From assembly GCA_937937835.1 (NCBI GenBank), contig CALDBJ010000016.1, positions 1 to 9,428 of the forward strand: DNA of 9,428 nt, in the 5' to 3' direction. The stretch's first letter is position 1. Every line of letters starts with the position of its first letter. Of this stretch, positions 1-6,003 are shown in pieces. The DNA comes from an uncultured Collinsella sp. (GTDB taxonomy: Bacteria > Actinomycetota > Coriobacteriia > Coriobacteriales > Coriobacteriaceae). A program made the position numbers and the translations under genes. The notes under the pieces were generated by a model, which saw only the letters and a program-made list of their open reading frames with translations, had not been told where the DNA came from and made no database searches.

Positions 1-230
1 GTATCCTGGCAAATCCTGCCAAGGCAGCAAAAATAAATGCTGCCAAGCGTAATATGTGTCTTGGTATGGGCGTTGTTGTGGCGGTTCAGACGGGAAAAGA
101 CGAGGTTTCCAAATTAGAGATTCCCGTTATGACCGACGAAGTCAAACGCGATTCAAGTCTATATAAGTCGTATCGGAATGTCGCCGAGAAGATCAAGGCA
201 GAATTTGATGCCATGGGAGGGCTGGCCTAA
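1..230 (+). CDS. 3' end of an unidentified protein, possibly an FGGY-type carbohydrate kinase C-terminus (partial)
   Basis: An open frame runs from base 3 to a TAA at 228-230 with no stop in 75 codons; the 5' end lies outside the window. The visible residues begin ILANPAKAAKINAAKRNMC and end with a helical, charged tail (LYKSYRNVAEKIKAEFD) and a short GGLA. The order NP-x-x-A..., G-x-G-V-V, then an LY-x-x-Y segment before a final amphipathic helix resembles the extreme C-terminus of FGGY sugar kinases. The match is loose, and a ParA-like ATPase C-terminus is an alternative. The stop is 38 bases before the first GntR gene with no terminator in between, so the regulators may be co-transcribed with it. 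Coding status is fairly sure; function is a guess. Confidence 0.55.
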   Translation, partial: ILANPAKAAKINAAKRNMCLGMGVVVAVQTGKDEVSKLEIPVMTDEVKRDSSLYKSYRNVAEKIKAEFDAMGGLA

Positions 231-254
231 TTTTGGCGGCATACGTTTCTGAAT

Positions 255-260
255 GAGGAG
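255..260 (+). promoter_or_regulatory. Ribosome binding site of the first GntR gene
   Basis: GAGGAG lies 8 bases before the ATG at 269. It fixes that start over other in-frame possibilities. The 38-base gap from the previous stop shows no convincing promoter of its own. Confidence 0.7.
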
Positions 261-268
261 TCTGTGCA

Positions 269-1036
269 ATGGCAGGCGAATCTTATGCAATTCCCCCCAA
301 AGATCATGCTGTTGAGGGAATTCTTTGGTATATCCAGCACCATCAGCTTGCCGGCGGCGATCGCCTGCCGGCCGAGCGCGTGCTGTGCGAAGAGATTGGC
401 GTTTCGCGTACGGCGTTGCGTGCCGGTGTCACGCGGCTTATCTCGTGTGGAACGCTCGAGAGCCGTCGCGGATCGGGCACGTATGTGTGTCCTCCCAAGC
501 CGCTGAACATCTTCCAGGAAACGTATAACTTTTCCGATGCTGTGCGGACTGCCGGCCTGCACCCCTCTTCTCGTCTGGTTTCCACCGGGACCATCGAGGC
601 GGATGAGGCGCTTGCCGACAAGCTTGGGGTGGCTGTAGGCGCTCCCTTGCTCCGCATGCAGCGCGTTCGACTTATTGAGGGCGAGCCGGCGTCAATCGAG
701 ACCGCTCACGTTAACCTGTCCCTGTGCCCATCGCTTCCCGAGCACGATTTTGAGTGTGAGAGCCTTTACGATGTCTTGCTCAAAGAAGGTGGCGTGCGCG
801 TTGAGCATGGACGTGAGCATATCTCCATCTCGCGTTTGAACGTCGAAGAGGCCGAGCTGCTCCAGCAAGAAGAGGGAACGCCGGTGTTCTATGAGAGCTC
901 GATCGAATTTGATAAGGACATGCGTTTTGTGGAGCATTGCAAATCGGTGATTTTGCCCACAAAGTTCCGCTTTGCCGATAACGGCGAAGAGAACGGCATG
1001 AGGAGCGTGGCAGGTGAACAATGGCTGAAACAGTAG
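269..1036 (+). CDS. GntR-family (HutC subfamily) transcriptional regulator, first of a tandem pair
   Basis: A 255-residue DNA-binding repressor. Residues about 14-74 form the GntR winged helix: LPAERVLCEEIGVSRTALR is the helix-turn-helix and GTLESRRGSGTYV the wing. Residues about 93-232 form a UTRA effector domain, with the typical run ending in FVEHCKSVILP. UTRA domains of HutC regulators usually bind a phosphorylated sugar or amino sugar. That fits a regulator relieved by a PTS product such as a glycated-lysine phosphate; this ligand is inference. The ATG at 269 has a good Shine-Dalgarno. The 3' end overlaps the next regulator by 16 bases, so the two are translationally coupled. The local TGGTATY sites upstream of the SIS/PTS operon and of the second deglycase gene are plausible targets, because HutC-type regulators commonly use TGGTNT half-sites. 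Confidence 0.9.
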   Translation: MAGESYAIPPKDHAVEGILWYIQHHQLAGGDRLPAERVLCEEIGVSRTALRAGVTRLISCGTLESRRGSGTYVCPPKPLNIFQETYNFSDAVRTAGLHPSSRLVSTGTIEADEALADKLGVAVGAPLLRMQRVRLIEGEPASIETAHVNLSLCPSLPEHDFECESLYDVLLKEGGVRVEHGREHISISRLNVEEAELLQQEEGTPVFYESSIEFDKDMRFVEHCKSVILPTKFRFADNGEENGMRSVAGEQWLKQ

Positions 1037-1734
1037 ATGCCACCCCGGTTTATATGCGCATTCGACGCTGCATCGAGGAACGTATCGAGCGCGGTGCATA
1101 TCCCACGGGTTCCATGATTCCGTCCGAAAAAGACCTCGCCGAGGAATTTGGTACGACACGCTTGACCATCCGAAGCGCTGTCGATGAGCTGGTTCGACGC
1201 GGGCAGATTCGCCGTGTTCGGGGAAAAGGTGCCTTTGTGGCGCAGAAAGTACCTGCTTTTTTTGAACGCACGGTCGGTTTCCGTGAATCGGTCCGTGCTT
1301 CGGGCGGCGAGCCGTCCGTCCGTATTCTCGCGCGTTCCAAGCGTTATGCGGGGCCATATTACGCCGACCTGTTTGGCATCGCCGAGGACGACCTGCTCTA
1401 TTCCGTTCGACGCCTGAACTGCATAAACGGTAGCCCCGTATCGATTGAGACGGCGCTGATTCCCTGCCTGCTGTTCCCAACCATCGAAGATATTGACGTG
1501 TCGGTCTTCAGTTTGTACGAGACCTATGAGATGCTGGGCCGAAAGCCAGTCATGGCACAGGAAAAGCTCGATATCGAGGCACTGGGCGCACGAGATGCCG
1601 GCCTCCTTGGACTGGAACAGGGCGATCTTGTTTTGCTTTTGGAATGCGTGAGCTATGACGCGAGCGGTCAGGCTATCGAGTATGTAAAGTCCTTCAATCG
1701 TGGCGATACGGGCGGCTACACCTATACGTACTAG
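1021..1734 (+). CDS. GntR-family (HutC subfamily) transcriptional regulator, second of a tandem pair
   Basis: A 237-residue regulator of the same architecture as its neighbour. The GntR winged helix spans about residues 8-73: PVYMRIRRCIEERIERGAYP, then IPSEKDLAEEFGTTRLTIR as the helix-turn-helix and RRVRGKGAFVA as the wing. A UTRA domain spans about 85-227 and ends with IEYVKSFNRGD. The start ATG lies inside the end of the first regulator in another frame (16-base overlap), with AGGTG at 1012-1016 and AGGAG at 1001-1005 as possible ribosome sites. The proteins are clearly related in fold but well diverged in sequence, so this is an old pair rather than a fresh duplication. They may answer to different ligands or form heterodimers. 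The stop is followed at once by the regulatory region of the SIS/PTS operon. Confidence 0.92.
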   Translation: MAETVDATPVYMRIRRCIEERIERGAYPTGSMIPSEKDLAEEFGTTRLTIRSAVDELVRRGQIRRVRGKGAFVAQKVPAFFERTVGFRESVRASGGEPSVRILARSKRYAGPYYADLFGIAEDDLLYSVRRLNCINGSPVSIETALIPCLLFPTIEDIDVSVFSLYETYEMLGRKPVMAQEKLDIEALGARDAGLLGLEQGDLVLLLECVSYDASGQAIEYVKSFNRGDTGGYTYTY

Positions 1735-1790
1735 CTGGTATTTTGTGAATAACGGCTGGGAAACTAACCAGTTTTGATCGTTGGGTCAGC

Positions 1791-1800
1791 TGTATATACA
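1791..1800. promoter_or_regulatory. Perfect 10-bp palindrome, candidate GntR operator
   Basis: TGTATATACA is self-complementary. With its flanks (C...A) it differs by one base from TTGTATATACAA, the operator form known for the HutC-subfamily regulator TreR of Bacillus subtilis. It lies in the 193-base gap between the second GntR gene and the SIS/PTS operon. The TGTAT arm resembles the TGGTAT sites closer to the start. I take it as an operator for one of the two adjacent regulators, either for autoregulation or for operon control. A weak TTGATC at 1774-1779 could make it part of an upstream promoter. Confidence 0.5.
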
Positions 1801-1818
1801 ACCTTACATGGCTCAAAA

Positions 1819-1835
1819 TCGACCGTTCGCCGAAG
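1819..1835 (+). promoter_or_regulatory. Conserved upstream element TCGACCGTTCGCCGAAG, candidate activator site
   Basis: The same block, with 2 mismatches in 17, occurs at 8166-8182 upstream of the second deglycase gene. In both places it begins exactly 65 bases before the -10 hexamer, so it sits at roughly -77 to -60. That placement is typical of an activator site rather than a repressor site. It contains a spaced ACCG/GCCG repeat with a 7-base period. The protein that binds it is unknown to me. Confidence 0.55.
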
Positions 1836-1857
1836 GGGATAAATTAATCGACAAAGA

Positions 1858-1904
1858 GGTATCAAAAAGCCGTAACCTGTAACTGTGATTGGTATCAAAT
1901 ACTA
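1858..1904 (+). promoter_or_regulatory. Promoter and TGGTAT operators of the SIS/PTS operon
   Basis: GGTATCAAAA at 1858-1867 covers the -35 region. TGTGAT at 1884-1889 is a weak -10 (4 of 6). Directly after it, TGGTATCAAATACTA at 1890-1904 forms a near-palindrome (TGGTAT, spacer CAA, ATACTA; one arm mismatch). The second site would sit over the transcription start and block RNA polymerase. The layout matches the promoter at 8203-8243 almost base for base in spacing. HutC-type repressors recognise TGGTNT half-sites, so the two upstream GntR proteins are the natural binders. Confidence 0.6.
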
Positions 1905-1927
1905 ATGATTTGTTACGAGGTGAGACG

Positions 1928-3043
1928 ATGAAGATGCTCGATTACGTTCAGCTTGCCCATGTGCGTATGGGAGAGAACCTCGAGCGTTCGTCTGAGCTGG
2001 TAGCGCAGCTCGTTGATATTTTCCAGTCCGGTTCTTTTGACGCGCTGCGCATCGTTGCTTCGGGTTCGTCGCGCCATGCTGCGGATTGCGCCCGCGATTA
2101 CCTGCAAGATGCGCTGCAGATGCAGGTGTCCGTTGTGACGCCCGAGGCCTTCGTCGATTTTGAACACACCTATCCACAGCATGCGCTTAACATTGCCGTC
2201 TCGCAGAGCGGCTATTCAACCAATACGATTGCGGCGCTCGATTACATGCGCGCACACGATATGGCTGCAGTTGCGCTCACGGCAAACGTCGAGGCACCCA
2301 TCAAGGAACACGCTGACATCGTTCTTGACTACGGTGTGGGCGTCGAGTCGGTGGACTTTGTGACTCTGGGCGTCGAGGTTCTCGTTGAGTACCTGGTGCT
2401 CTTTGGTATTTACGGCGGTCAGGCGCGCGGAACGATTGACGCCAAGGGCGTTGCTCAGCGTCTTGATGACCTGCGCGAGGCTATCCAGGCTAATGCCGTG
2501 ATGTGCAAGACCGCCGAGGCATATGTCCAAGATCACATGCTCGAGCTTTCTGAGCACATGCCCGCCATGGTCGTCGGCAACGGCCCCAACTATGGTGTTG
2601 CCGAGGAGGCAGCGCTCAAGCTGAGCGAGACCATCAAGATTCCTGCCATGCATCACGAAGGCGAGGAGTTCGTCCACGGTCCCGAAATGCAGATCGTTCC
2701 GGGCTATCTGGTGTTTATCGTCGACGATCCGCAGGGGTCGGAGCGTCTTGCGAATATCGCCGATGCGCTATCGAACGTTACGGCAAAAACGGTGCTGCTC
2801 ACGGCCCATCCCAAGGGTAGGGCTCACGAGGTTGCGGTGCCTCAGGTGGCTCCGCTGCTCAGCGCAATTTCCAATCTTGTGTTCTTCCAGACGATTGCGG
2901 CCATGATCGCCGAGCGTCTGAAGTCATGGAACGTGCACCCGTATCTCGATGCCGTCTCCAAGCAAATGGAGGTCAAGGCAGAGGGCTACGAAGAGTCAGT
3001 CAATGCGCTTAAGGCCAAAGCGGCTGAGTGTTACGGAATGTAA
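1928..3043 (+). CDS. Tandem SIS-domain protein of the GlmS isomerase type, probable glycated-amine-6-phosphate deglycase (GfrE-like)
   Basis: A 371-residue cytoplasmic enzyme with two SIS sugar-isomerase domains and no glutaminase domain. SIS 1 spans about 25-165 with the phosphosugar-binding motifs ASGSSRHAA (44-52) and VSQSGYSTNT (91-100). SIS 2 spans about 200-345. E234 (KLSET) and H250 (EEFVHGP) are 16 residues apart, exactly as the catalytic Glu and His of GlmS and FraB. K345 near the C-terminus may correspond to the sugar-binding Lys of GlmS. The likely reaction is hydrolysis of a phosphorylated sugar-amine adduct to hexose-6-phosphate and free amine; glucoselysine-6-phosphate is the best candidate from gene order. 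I chose ATG 1928 (AGGTG at 1918-1922); a longer TTG start at 1889 would overlap the promoter. It is the first gene of the operon, 60 bases before the next. Confidence 0.82.
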   Translation: MKMLDYVQLAHVRMGENLERSSELVAQLVDIFQSGSFDALRIVASGSSRHAADCARDYLQDALQMQVSVVTPEAFVDFEHTYPQHALNIAVSQSGYSTNTIAALDYMRAHDMAAVALTANVEAPIKEHADIVLDYGVGVESVDFVTLGVEVLVEYLVLFGIYGGQARGTIDAKGVAQRLDDLREAIQANAVMCKTAEAYVQDHMLELSEHMPAMVVGNGPNYGVAEEAALKLSETIKIPAMHHEGEEFVHGPEMQIVPGYLVFIVDDPQGSERLANIADALSNVTAKTVLLTAHPKGRAHEVAVPQVAPLLSAISNLVFFQTIAAMIAERLKSWNVHPYLDAVSKQMEVKAEGYEESVNALKAKAAECYGM

Positions 3044-3053
3044 GCGGGTTTTG

Positions 3054-3067
3054 ATGCCCGTTGGCAT
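3054..3067 (+). other. Small intercistronic hairpin
   Basis: ATGCC, a CGTT loop and GGCAT form a perfect 5-bp stem in the 60-base gap between the two SIS genes. No T-run follows, so it is not a terminator. An alternative CGGG/CCCG pairing (3045-3048 with 3057-3060) competes with it. Confidence 0.35.
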
Positions 3068-3103
3068 GGGGGATGTGGAAACAACCCCAGAAAGGAGAGA
3101 CAA

Positions 3104-4165
3104 ATGAAGGAAACCGAGAAGATCGAGATCATGCATTTCGACCAGGAGGGCTATCTCGAGGACGGCAAGGCGCTCTACGAGACCGGCAAGAAGATGACCG
3201 CGCTCGCCGACAAGGTCGCCGACGAGGGCTACGACGCCGTGTTCCTGATGGGCGTCGGCGGCACCTGGGACGAGCTCATGCAACTTGAGTACCTCATGAA
3301 CAAGTTCGGCGACCGCGACCTCGAGGTCTACCTGATCCACGCCGCCGAGTGGAACGCCATGGGCCACAAGCGCATGACCGAGAAGTCCGTCGTGCTCACC
3401 GCCTCCGAGTCCGGCACCACCCCCGAGGTCCTCGAGGCCGTCAAGAAGATGAAGGAAAAGGGCATTCGCGTCTACGCCATGACCAAGCCCGAGGGCCCCA
3501 TCGGCCAGGCTGTCGGCGCCGAGAACTGCGTCGCCATGGCTTCTGACCATGGTTCGGGCGGCTGCGAGAAGGGCTACTACCTCGCCGACTGCTTCGGCCT
3601 GCGCCTGCTCAACCGCCGCGGCTGCTTCCCCAAGTTCGATCTGTTTATCGAGCAGACCAAGGACATCTGGAAGGACATGCTCGATATCCGCAAGCGCTTC
3701 GAGCCGCGCGCCGAGGAGCTCGCCAAGAAGTACGCCCTGGCCCCCTACACCATGTTCATCGGCTCCGGCGCCCTGTGGGGCGAGACGATCCTGTTCTCGA
3801 TGTGCATCCTGGAGGAGATGCAGTGGAAGCGCACCCGCTACATCACCTCGGCCGACTTCTTCCACGGCACCCTCGAGCTCGTGGAGCCCGGCGTCCCCGT
3901 GTTCCTGTTCATGGGCGAGGACGAGAACCGCAAGCTCGACGAGCGCGTCCGCGCCTTCCTGACCCGCGGCGTGACCGGCGACACCGACATCAACATCATC
4001 GATACCGCCGAGTTCGCGATCCCCGGCCTTGACGACGAGTTCCGCGTCATCGTCTCCCCGTGGATTCTGACGGTGCTTGTGACCGACCGCCTGGCTCGCT
4101 ACTACGAGACGGTCACCAAGCACAACCTCAAGTATCGTCGCTACTATCACCAGTTCGACTACTAA
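3104..4165 (+). CDS. FrlB/GfrF-like SIS-domain deglycase, operon copy
   Basis: A 353-residue SIS-domain protein. The C-terminal third follows E. coli FrlB (fructoselysine-6-phosphate deglycase) closely: HGTLELVEPGVPVFLFMGEDE matches its HGPLEIVEPGVP segment, and the tail HNLKYRRYY matches HNPDERRYY. E238 and H254 are 16 residues apart and match the catalytic Glu/His pair of FraB and GlmS. SIS 1 carries VGGTWDE (51-57) and ASESGTTPE (100-108). The family's HGP motif is HGT here, and the preceding acidic residue is Asp. The probable reaction is fructoselysine-6-phosphate plus water to glucose-6-phosphate plus lysine. The substrate is inferred from family and PTS neighbours. RBS AAAGGAGAG (3091-3099) supports this ATG. 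Codons 33-320 are identical in DNA to the copy at 8294-9355, but the ends differ. Confidence 0.88.
   Translation: MKETEKIEIMHFDQEGYLEDGKALYETGKKMTALADKVADEGYDAVFLMGVGGTWDELMQLEYLMNKFGDRDLEVYLIHAAEWNAMGHKRMTEKSVVLTASESGTTPEVLEAVKKMKEKGIRVYAMTKPEGPIGQAVGAENCVAMASDHGSGGCEKGYYLADCFGLRLLNRRGCFPKFDLFIEQTKDIWKDMLDIRKRFEPRAEELAKKYALAPYTMFIGSGALWGETILFSMCILEEMQWKRTRYITSADFFHGTLELVEPGVPVFLFMGEDENRKLDERVRAFLTRGVTGDTDINIIDTAEFAIPGLDDEFRVIVSPWILTVLVTDRLARYYETVTKHNLKYRRYYHQFDY
3202..4065 (+). repeat. 864-bp identical repeat, copy 1 (direct, partner 8392-9255)
   Basis: Base-by-base comparison with 8392-9255 shows no difference. Outside this block the two genes differ at 13 of 98 bases on the left (3104-3201) and 17 of 100 on the right (4066-4165). 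It is a conversion tract inside two older paralogues, not a fresh duplication of the whole gene. Confidence 0.95.
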
Positions 4166-4211
4166 AGAAAACGGGTGCGGGAACGTGCCGGGCTATTGAG
4201 AGGAACACAGA

Positions 4212-4631
4212 ATGAGACAGTACATCATCGCCAGCCATGCGCACTTCGCTACCGGCATCAAGGAGAGCGTCGAACTGCTCTTGGGCGCTCGCGACAACGT
4301 CCACGATCTTTCAATGTTCGTCGATGACCGCATGGACGTGGCCGAGGAGGCCCAAAAACTGCTGGCAGGCATGGCTGCCGACGATGATGTCGTTGTCTGC
4401 ACCGACCTCTTTGGCGGCAGCGTCAACAACGAGTTCACCAAGATCGTCCAGACGCGTCCCCGCACGTACCTCGTTACCAACATGAACCTTCCTCTGCTCA
4501 TCCAGCTGCTGTTCTCTGACGAGTCGGCGCCGGTTGAAGAGACGATTCGCGCCATCGTCGCTGCGGACGATACGCGCGTGAAGTTCGTCAACGATCTTTT
4601 GGTCGATGACGACGAGGAAGAAGAGTTCTAA
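4212..4631 (+). CDS. PTS mannose-family EIIA component
   Basis: A 139-residue cytoplasmic phosphocarrier. The N-terminus IIASHAHFATGIKESVELLLG aligns with ManX-type EIIA (GTHGWAAEQLLKTAEMLLG), which makes H9 the residue phosphorylated by HPr. The second hallmark, VCTDLFGGSVNNE (62-74), matches the family's D-x-x-GGSP-x-N loop. It passes phosphate to the separate EIIB encoded next. It ends in an unusual acidic run (DDDEEEEF). AGGA at 4201-4204 lies 7 bases before the ATG. It follows the FrlB-like gene by 46 bases, in the same operon. Substrate specificity is not set by EIIA; context suggests a glycated amino acid rather than a plain hexose. Confidence 0.9.
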   Translation: MRQYIIASHAHFATGIKESVELLLGARDNVHDLSMFVDDRMDVAEEAQKLLAGMAADDDVVVCTDLFGGSVNNEFTKIVQTRPRTYLVTNMNLPLLIQLLFSDESAPVEETIRAIVAADDTRVKFVNDLLVDDDEEEEF

Positions 4632-4651
4632 TCCGTAGCACCTACTGACAC

Positions 4652-4664
4652 GCCGTAAGACGGC
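4652..4664 (+). other. Intercistronic hairpin between the EIIA and EIIB genes
   Basis: GCCGT, an AAG loop and ACGGC form a perfect 5-bp stem with a 3-base loop, 24 bases before the EIIB start. There is no T-run, so it is not a terminator. It may affect mRNA processing or stability. Confidence 0.4.
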
Positions 4665-4688
4665 ACAAGACCTTTGGGGGGTCACATT

Positions 4689-5171
4689 ATGATTCAGCTA
4701 CTTCGCGTTGACCATCGCCTGCTTCATGGCCAGGTCGCGGTCTCTTGGGTTCAGGGCCTCGGCTCCAACTGCATCTTCTGCGTGGGCGATAAGGTCGCCA
4801 ACGACCCGGTGTGGAAGACGACGCTCAAGATGGGCAAGCCTGCCGGCTGCAAGCTCGTCATCAAGGATATGGCGAATGCCATCGAGGCTATCAACTCGGG
4901 CGTGACCGACAAGTACAAGATGGTCATCTGCGTTGCCACCATCGCTGAGGCAAAGCAGCTTGTTGAGGGCTGCCCGCAGATTAAGTCGGTCAACCTGGGC
5001 AACACCAAGCCCAAGGACGAGAAGCGCCCCGATGCTCGTCAGGTCTCTCGTCAGATCTTCCTGACCGCAGCCGAGGAAGCCGATGTGCGCGAGATGCTGG
5101 ATCGTGGCGTTGAGGTCGAGATTCGACCCCTGGCCGATGACCCCAAGGTTGACTGCGCCAGCGTGCTCTAG
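4689..5171 (+). CDS. PTS mannose-family EIIB component
   Basis: A 160-residue cytoplasmic EIIB. The signature VDHRLLHGQVAVSWV (residues 7-21) places the phosphorylated His at H13, as in LevE and ManX-type EIIB domains (DDRLIHGQV). The rest follows the family: KPAGCKLVIKDM, then VNLGNTKPK, then QIFLTAAEEADVREMLDRGVEVEIRPL near the end. It takes phosphate from EIIA H9 and gives it to the sugar moving through EIIC/EIID. I chose ATG 4689, not the TTG at 4674, because the conserved family start is MIxLLRVD and a G-run at 4676-4681 gives a ribosome site. EIIA and EIIB are separate proteins here, unlike the fused E. coli ManX. The gap to EIIC is 58 bases. Confidence 0.93.
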   Translation: MIQLLRVDHRLLHGQVAVSWVQGLGSNCIFCVGDKVANDPVWKTTLKMGKPAGCKLVIKDMANAIEAINSGVTDKYKMVICVATIAEAKQLVEGCPQIKSVNLGNTKPKDEKRPDARQVSRQIFLTAAEEADVREMLDRGVEVEIRPLADDPKVDCASVL

Positions 5172-5182
5172 GCGTTTGAATT

Positions 5183-5202
5183 CGAAGAGTCTGAGCTCTT
5201 CG
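5183..5202 (+). other. Intercistronic hairpin between the EIIB and EIIC genes
   Basis: CGAAGAG and CTCTTCG pair perfectly over 7 bp around a 6-base loop. It ends 12 bases before the strong ribosome site AGGAAAGGGGG (5215-5225) of the EIIC gene. No T-run follows. It is a plausible RNA stability or processing element within the operon. Confidence 0.5.
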
Positions 5203-5229
5203 TAGTGTCCTATTAGGAAAGGGGGATGT

Positions 5230-6003
5230 ATGCTTACCCAAGCAATCCTCATCGGACTTATCGCCGCATTTGGTAAGTTCGACTGCCAGCTCGGTACGCT
5301 CTATGCGTTCCGCCCCATCGTCCTGTGCCCGCTCGTGGGTCTGGTGCTGGGGGACCTGCAGTCCGGCCTCGCGATCGGTGCGAGTCTGGAGCTGCTGTTC
5401 ATGGGCTCGATCTCCATCGGCGCCTACGTGCCGCCTGATGAGACGATCGGCGGCGTGCTCGCCTGCGCCTTCGCTATCCAGCTGGGCCAGAGCACCGAGG
5501 CAGCCATCGCGCTTGCCATGCCCATCGCCACGCTGTGCCTTGCCATCAAGAATATCCTCAACGCCGCCCTGCCGATCCTGGTTGACCGCGCTGATGTCTT
5601 CTCCGGCCAGGGCAACCTTAAGGGTGTCTATGCGATGCACTTCCTGATCGGTTTAACCGGCATCATCATGGCGTTCCTGCTGTGCTCGCTGTCGTTCTAT
5701 CTGGGTGCTGACGCTATCCAGGGCGTGCTCGACTTTATCCCCGACTTTGTTCTTGCTGGCTTTGGCGTTGCCGCCAACATCCTGCCGGCCATGGGCTTCG
5801 CCATGCTCGGCCGCCTGGTGCTCACCAAGCAGCTCGTGCCCTTCTACTTCCTGGGCTTCCTGCTGTGCTCCTACGCCAACGTGCCCGTCCTGGGCGTCGC
5901 CCTGATCGCCATCATCATCGGCATCGACAAGTTCGACCTGCTCGGCCTGGGCGGAGCCCAGCCCCAGCTCTCCGCGGAAGGGGATGAGGACGATGACTTC
6001 TAG
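5230..6003 (+). CDS. PTS mannose-family EIIC membrane component
   Basis: A 257-residue, strongly hydrophobic inner-membrane protein. Family hallmarks are present: RPIVLCPLVGLVLGDLQSGL (28-47), then IGASLELLFMGSISIGAYVPPDETIGG (49-75), with the PPD motif at 68-70. Several further hydrophobic segments run to about residue 235. With EIID it forms the substrate channel. It ends in an acidic tail (EGDEDDDF), partly forced by the ribosome site and start of EIID, which are encoded in the same bases. The EIID gene overlaps its last 11 bases. Codon use is mixed up to about base 5775, then becomes almost purely C/G-ending. This suggests that the 3' third came from a homologous exchange. Confidence 0.92.
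   Translation: MLTQAILIGLIAAFGKFDCQLGTLYAFRPIVLCPLVGLVLGDLQSGLAIGASLELLFMGSISIGAYVPPDETIGGVLACAFAIQLGQSTEAAIALAMPIATLCLAIKNILNAALPILVDRADVFSGQGNLKGVYAMHFLIGLTGIIMAFLLCSLSFYLGADAIQGVLDFIPDFVLAGFGVAANILPAMGFAMLGRLVLTKQLVPFYFLGFLLCSYANVPVLGVALIAIIIGIDKFDLLGLGGAQPQLSAEGDEDDDF
5976..5983 (+). promoter_or_regulatory. Ribosome binding site deciding the EIID start
   Basis: GGAAGGGG inside the EIIC coding end lies 9 bases before the ATG at 5993. It touches the alternative ATG at 5984 directly, leaving no spacing, so 5993 is the better start. Confidence 0.55.

Noticed and set aside
326..336. TGGTATATCCA inside the first GntR gene as an autoregulatory operator
   Set aside because: It encodes normal residues (WYI) of the winged-helix region, and TGGTAT also occurs by chance in other coding parts (for example near 2405).
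1756..1775. CTGG/CCAG stem plus TTTT as a terminator for the regulator genes
   Set aside because: Only 4 Watson-Crick pairs with an 8-base loop; too weak to call.
1889..1927. Longer SIS-protein start at TTG 1889
   Set aside because: The extra residues come from the operator and -10 region and lack a ribosome site; ATG 1928 has AGGTG at the right distance.
2996..4150. Long antisense open frame over the deglycase gene (and its twin at 8207-9361)
   Set aside because: C/G-ending codons remove stops from the opposite strand. The protein is low-complexity (L, G, A, V, H rich) and has no ribosome site or family match.
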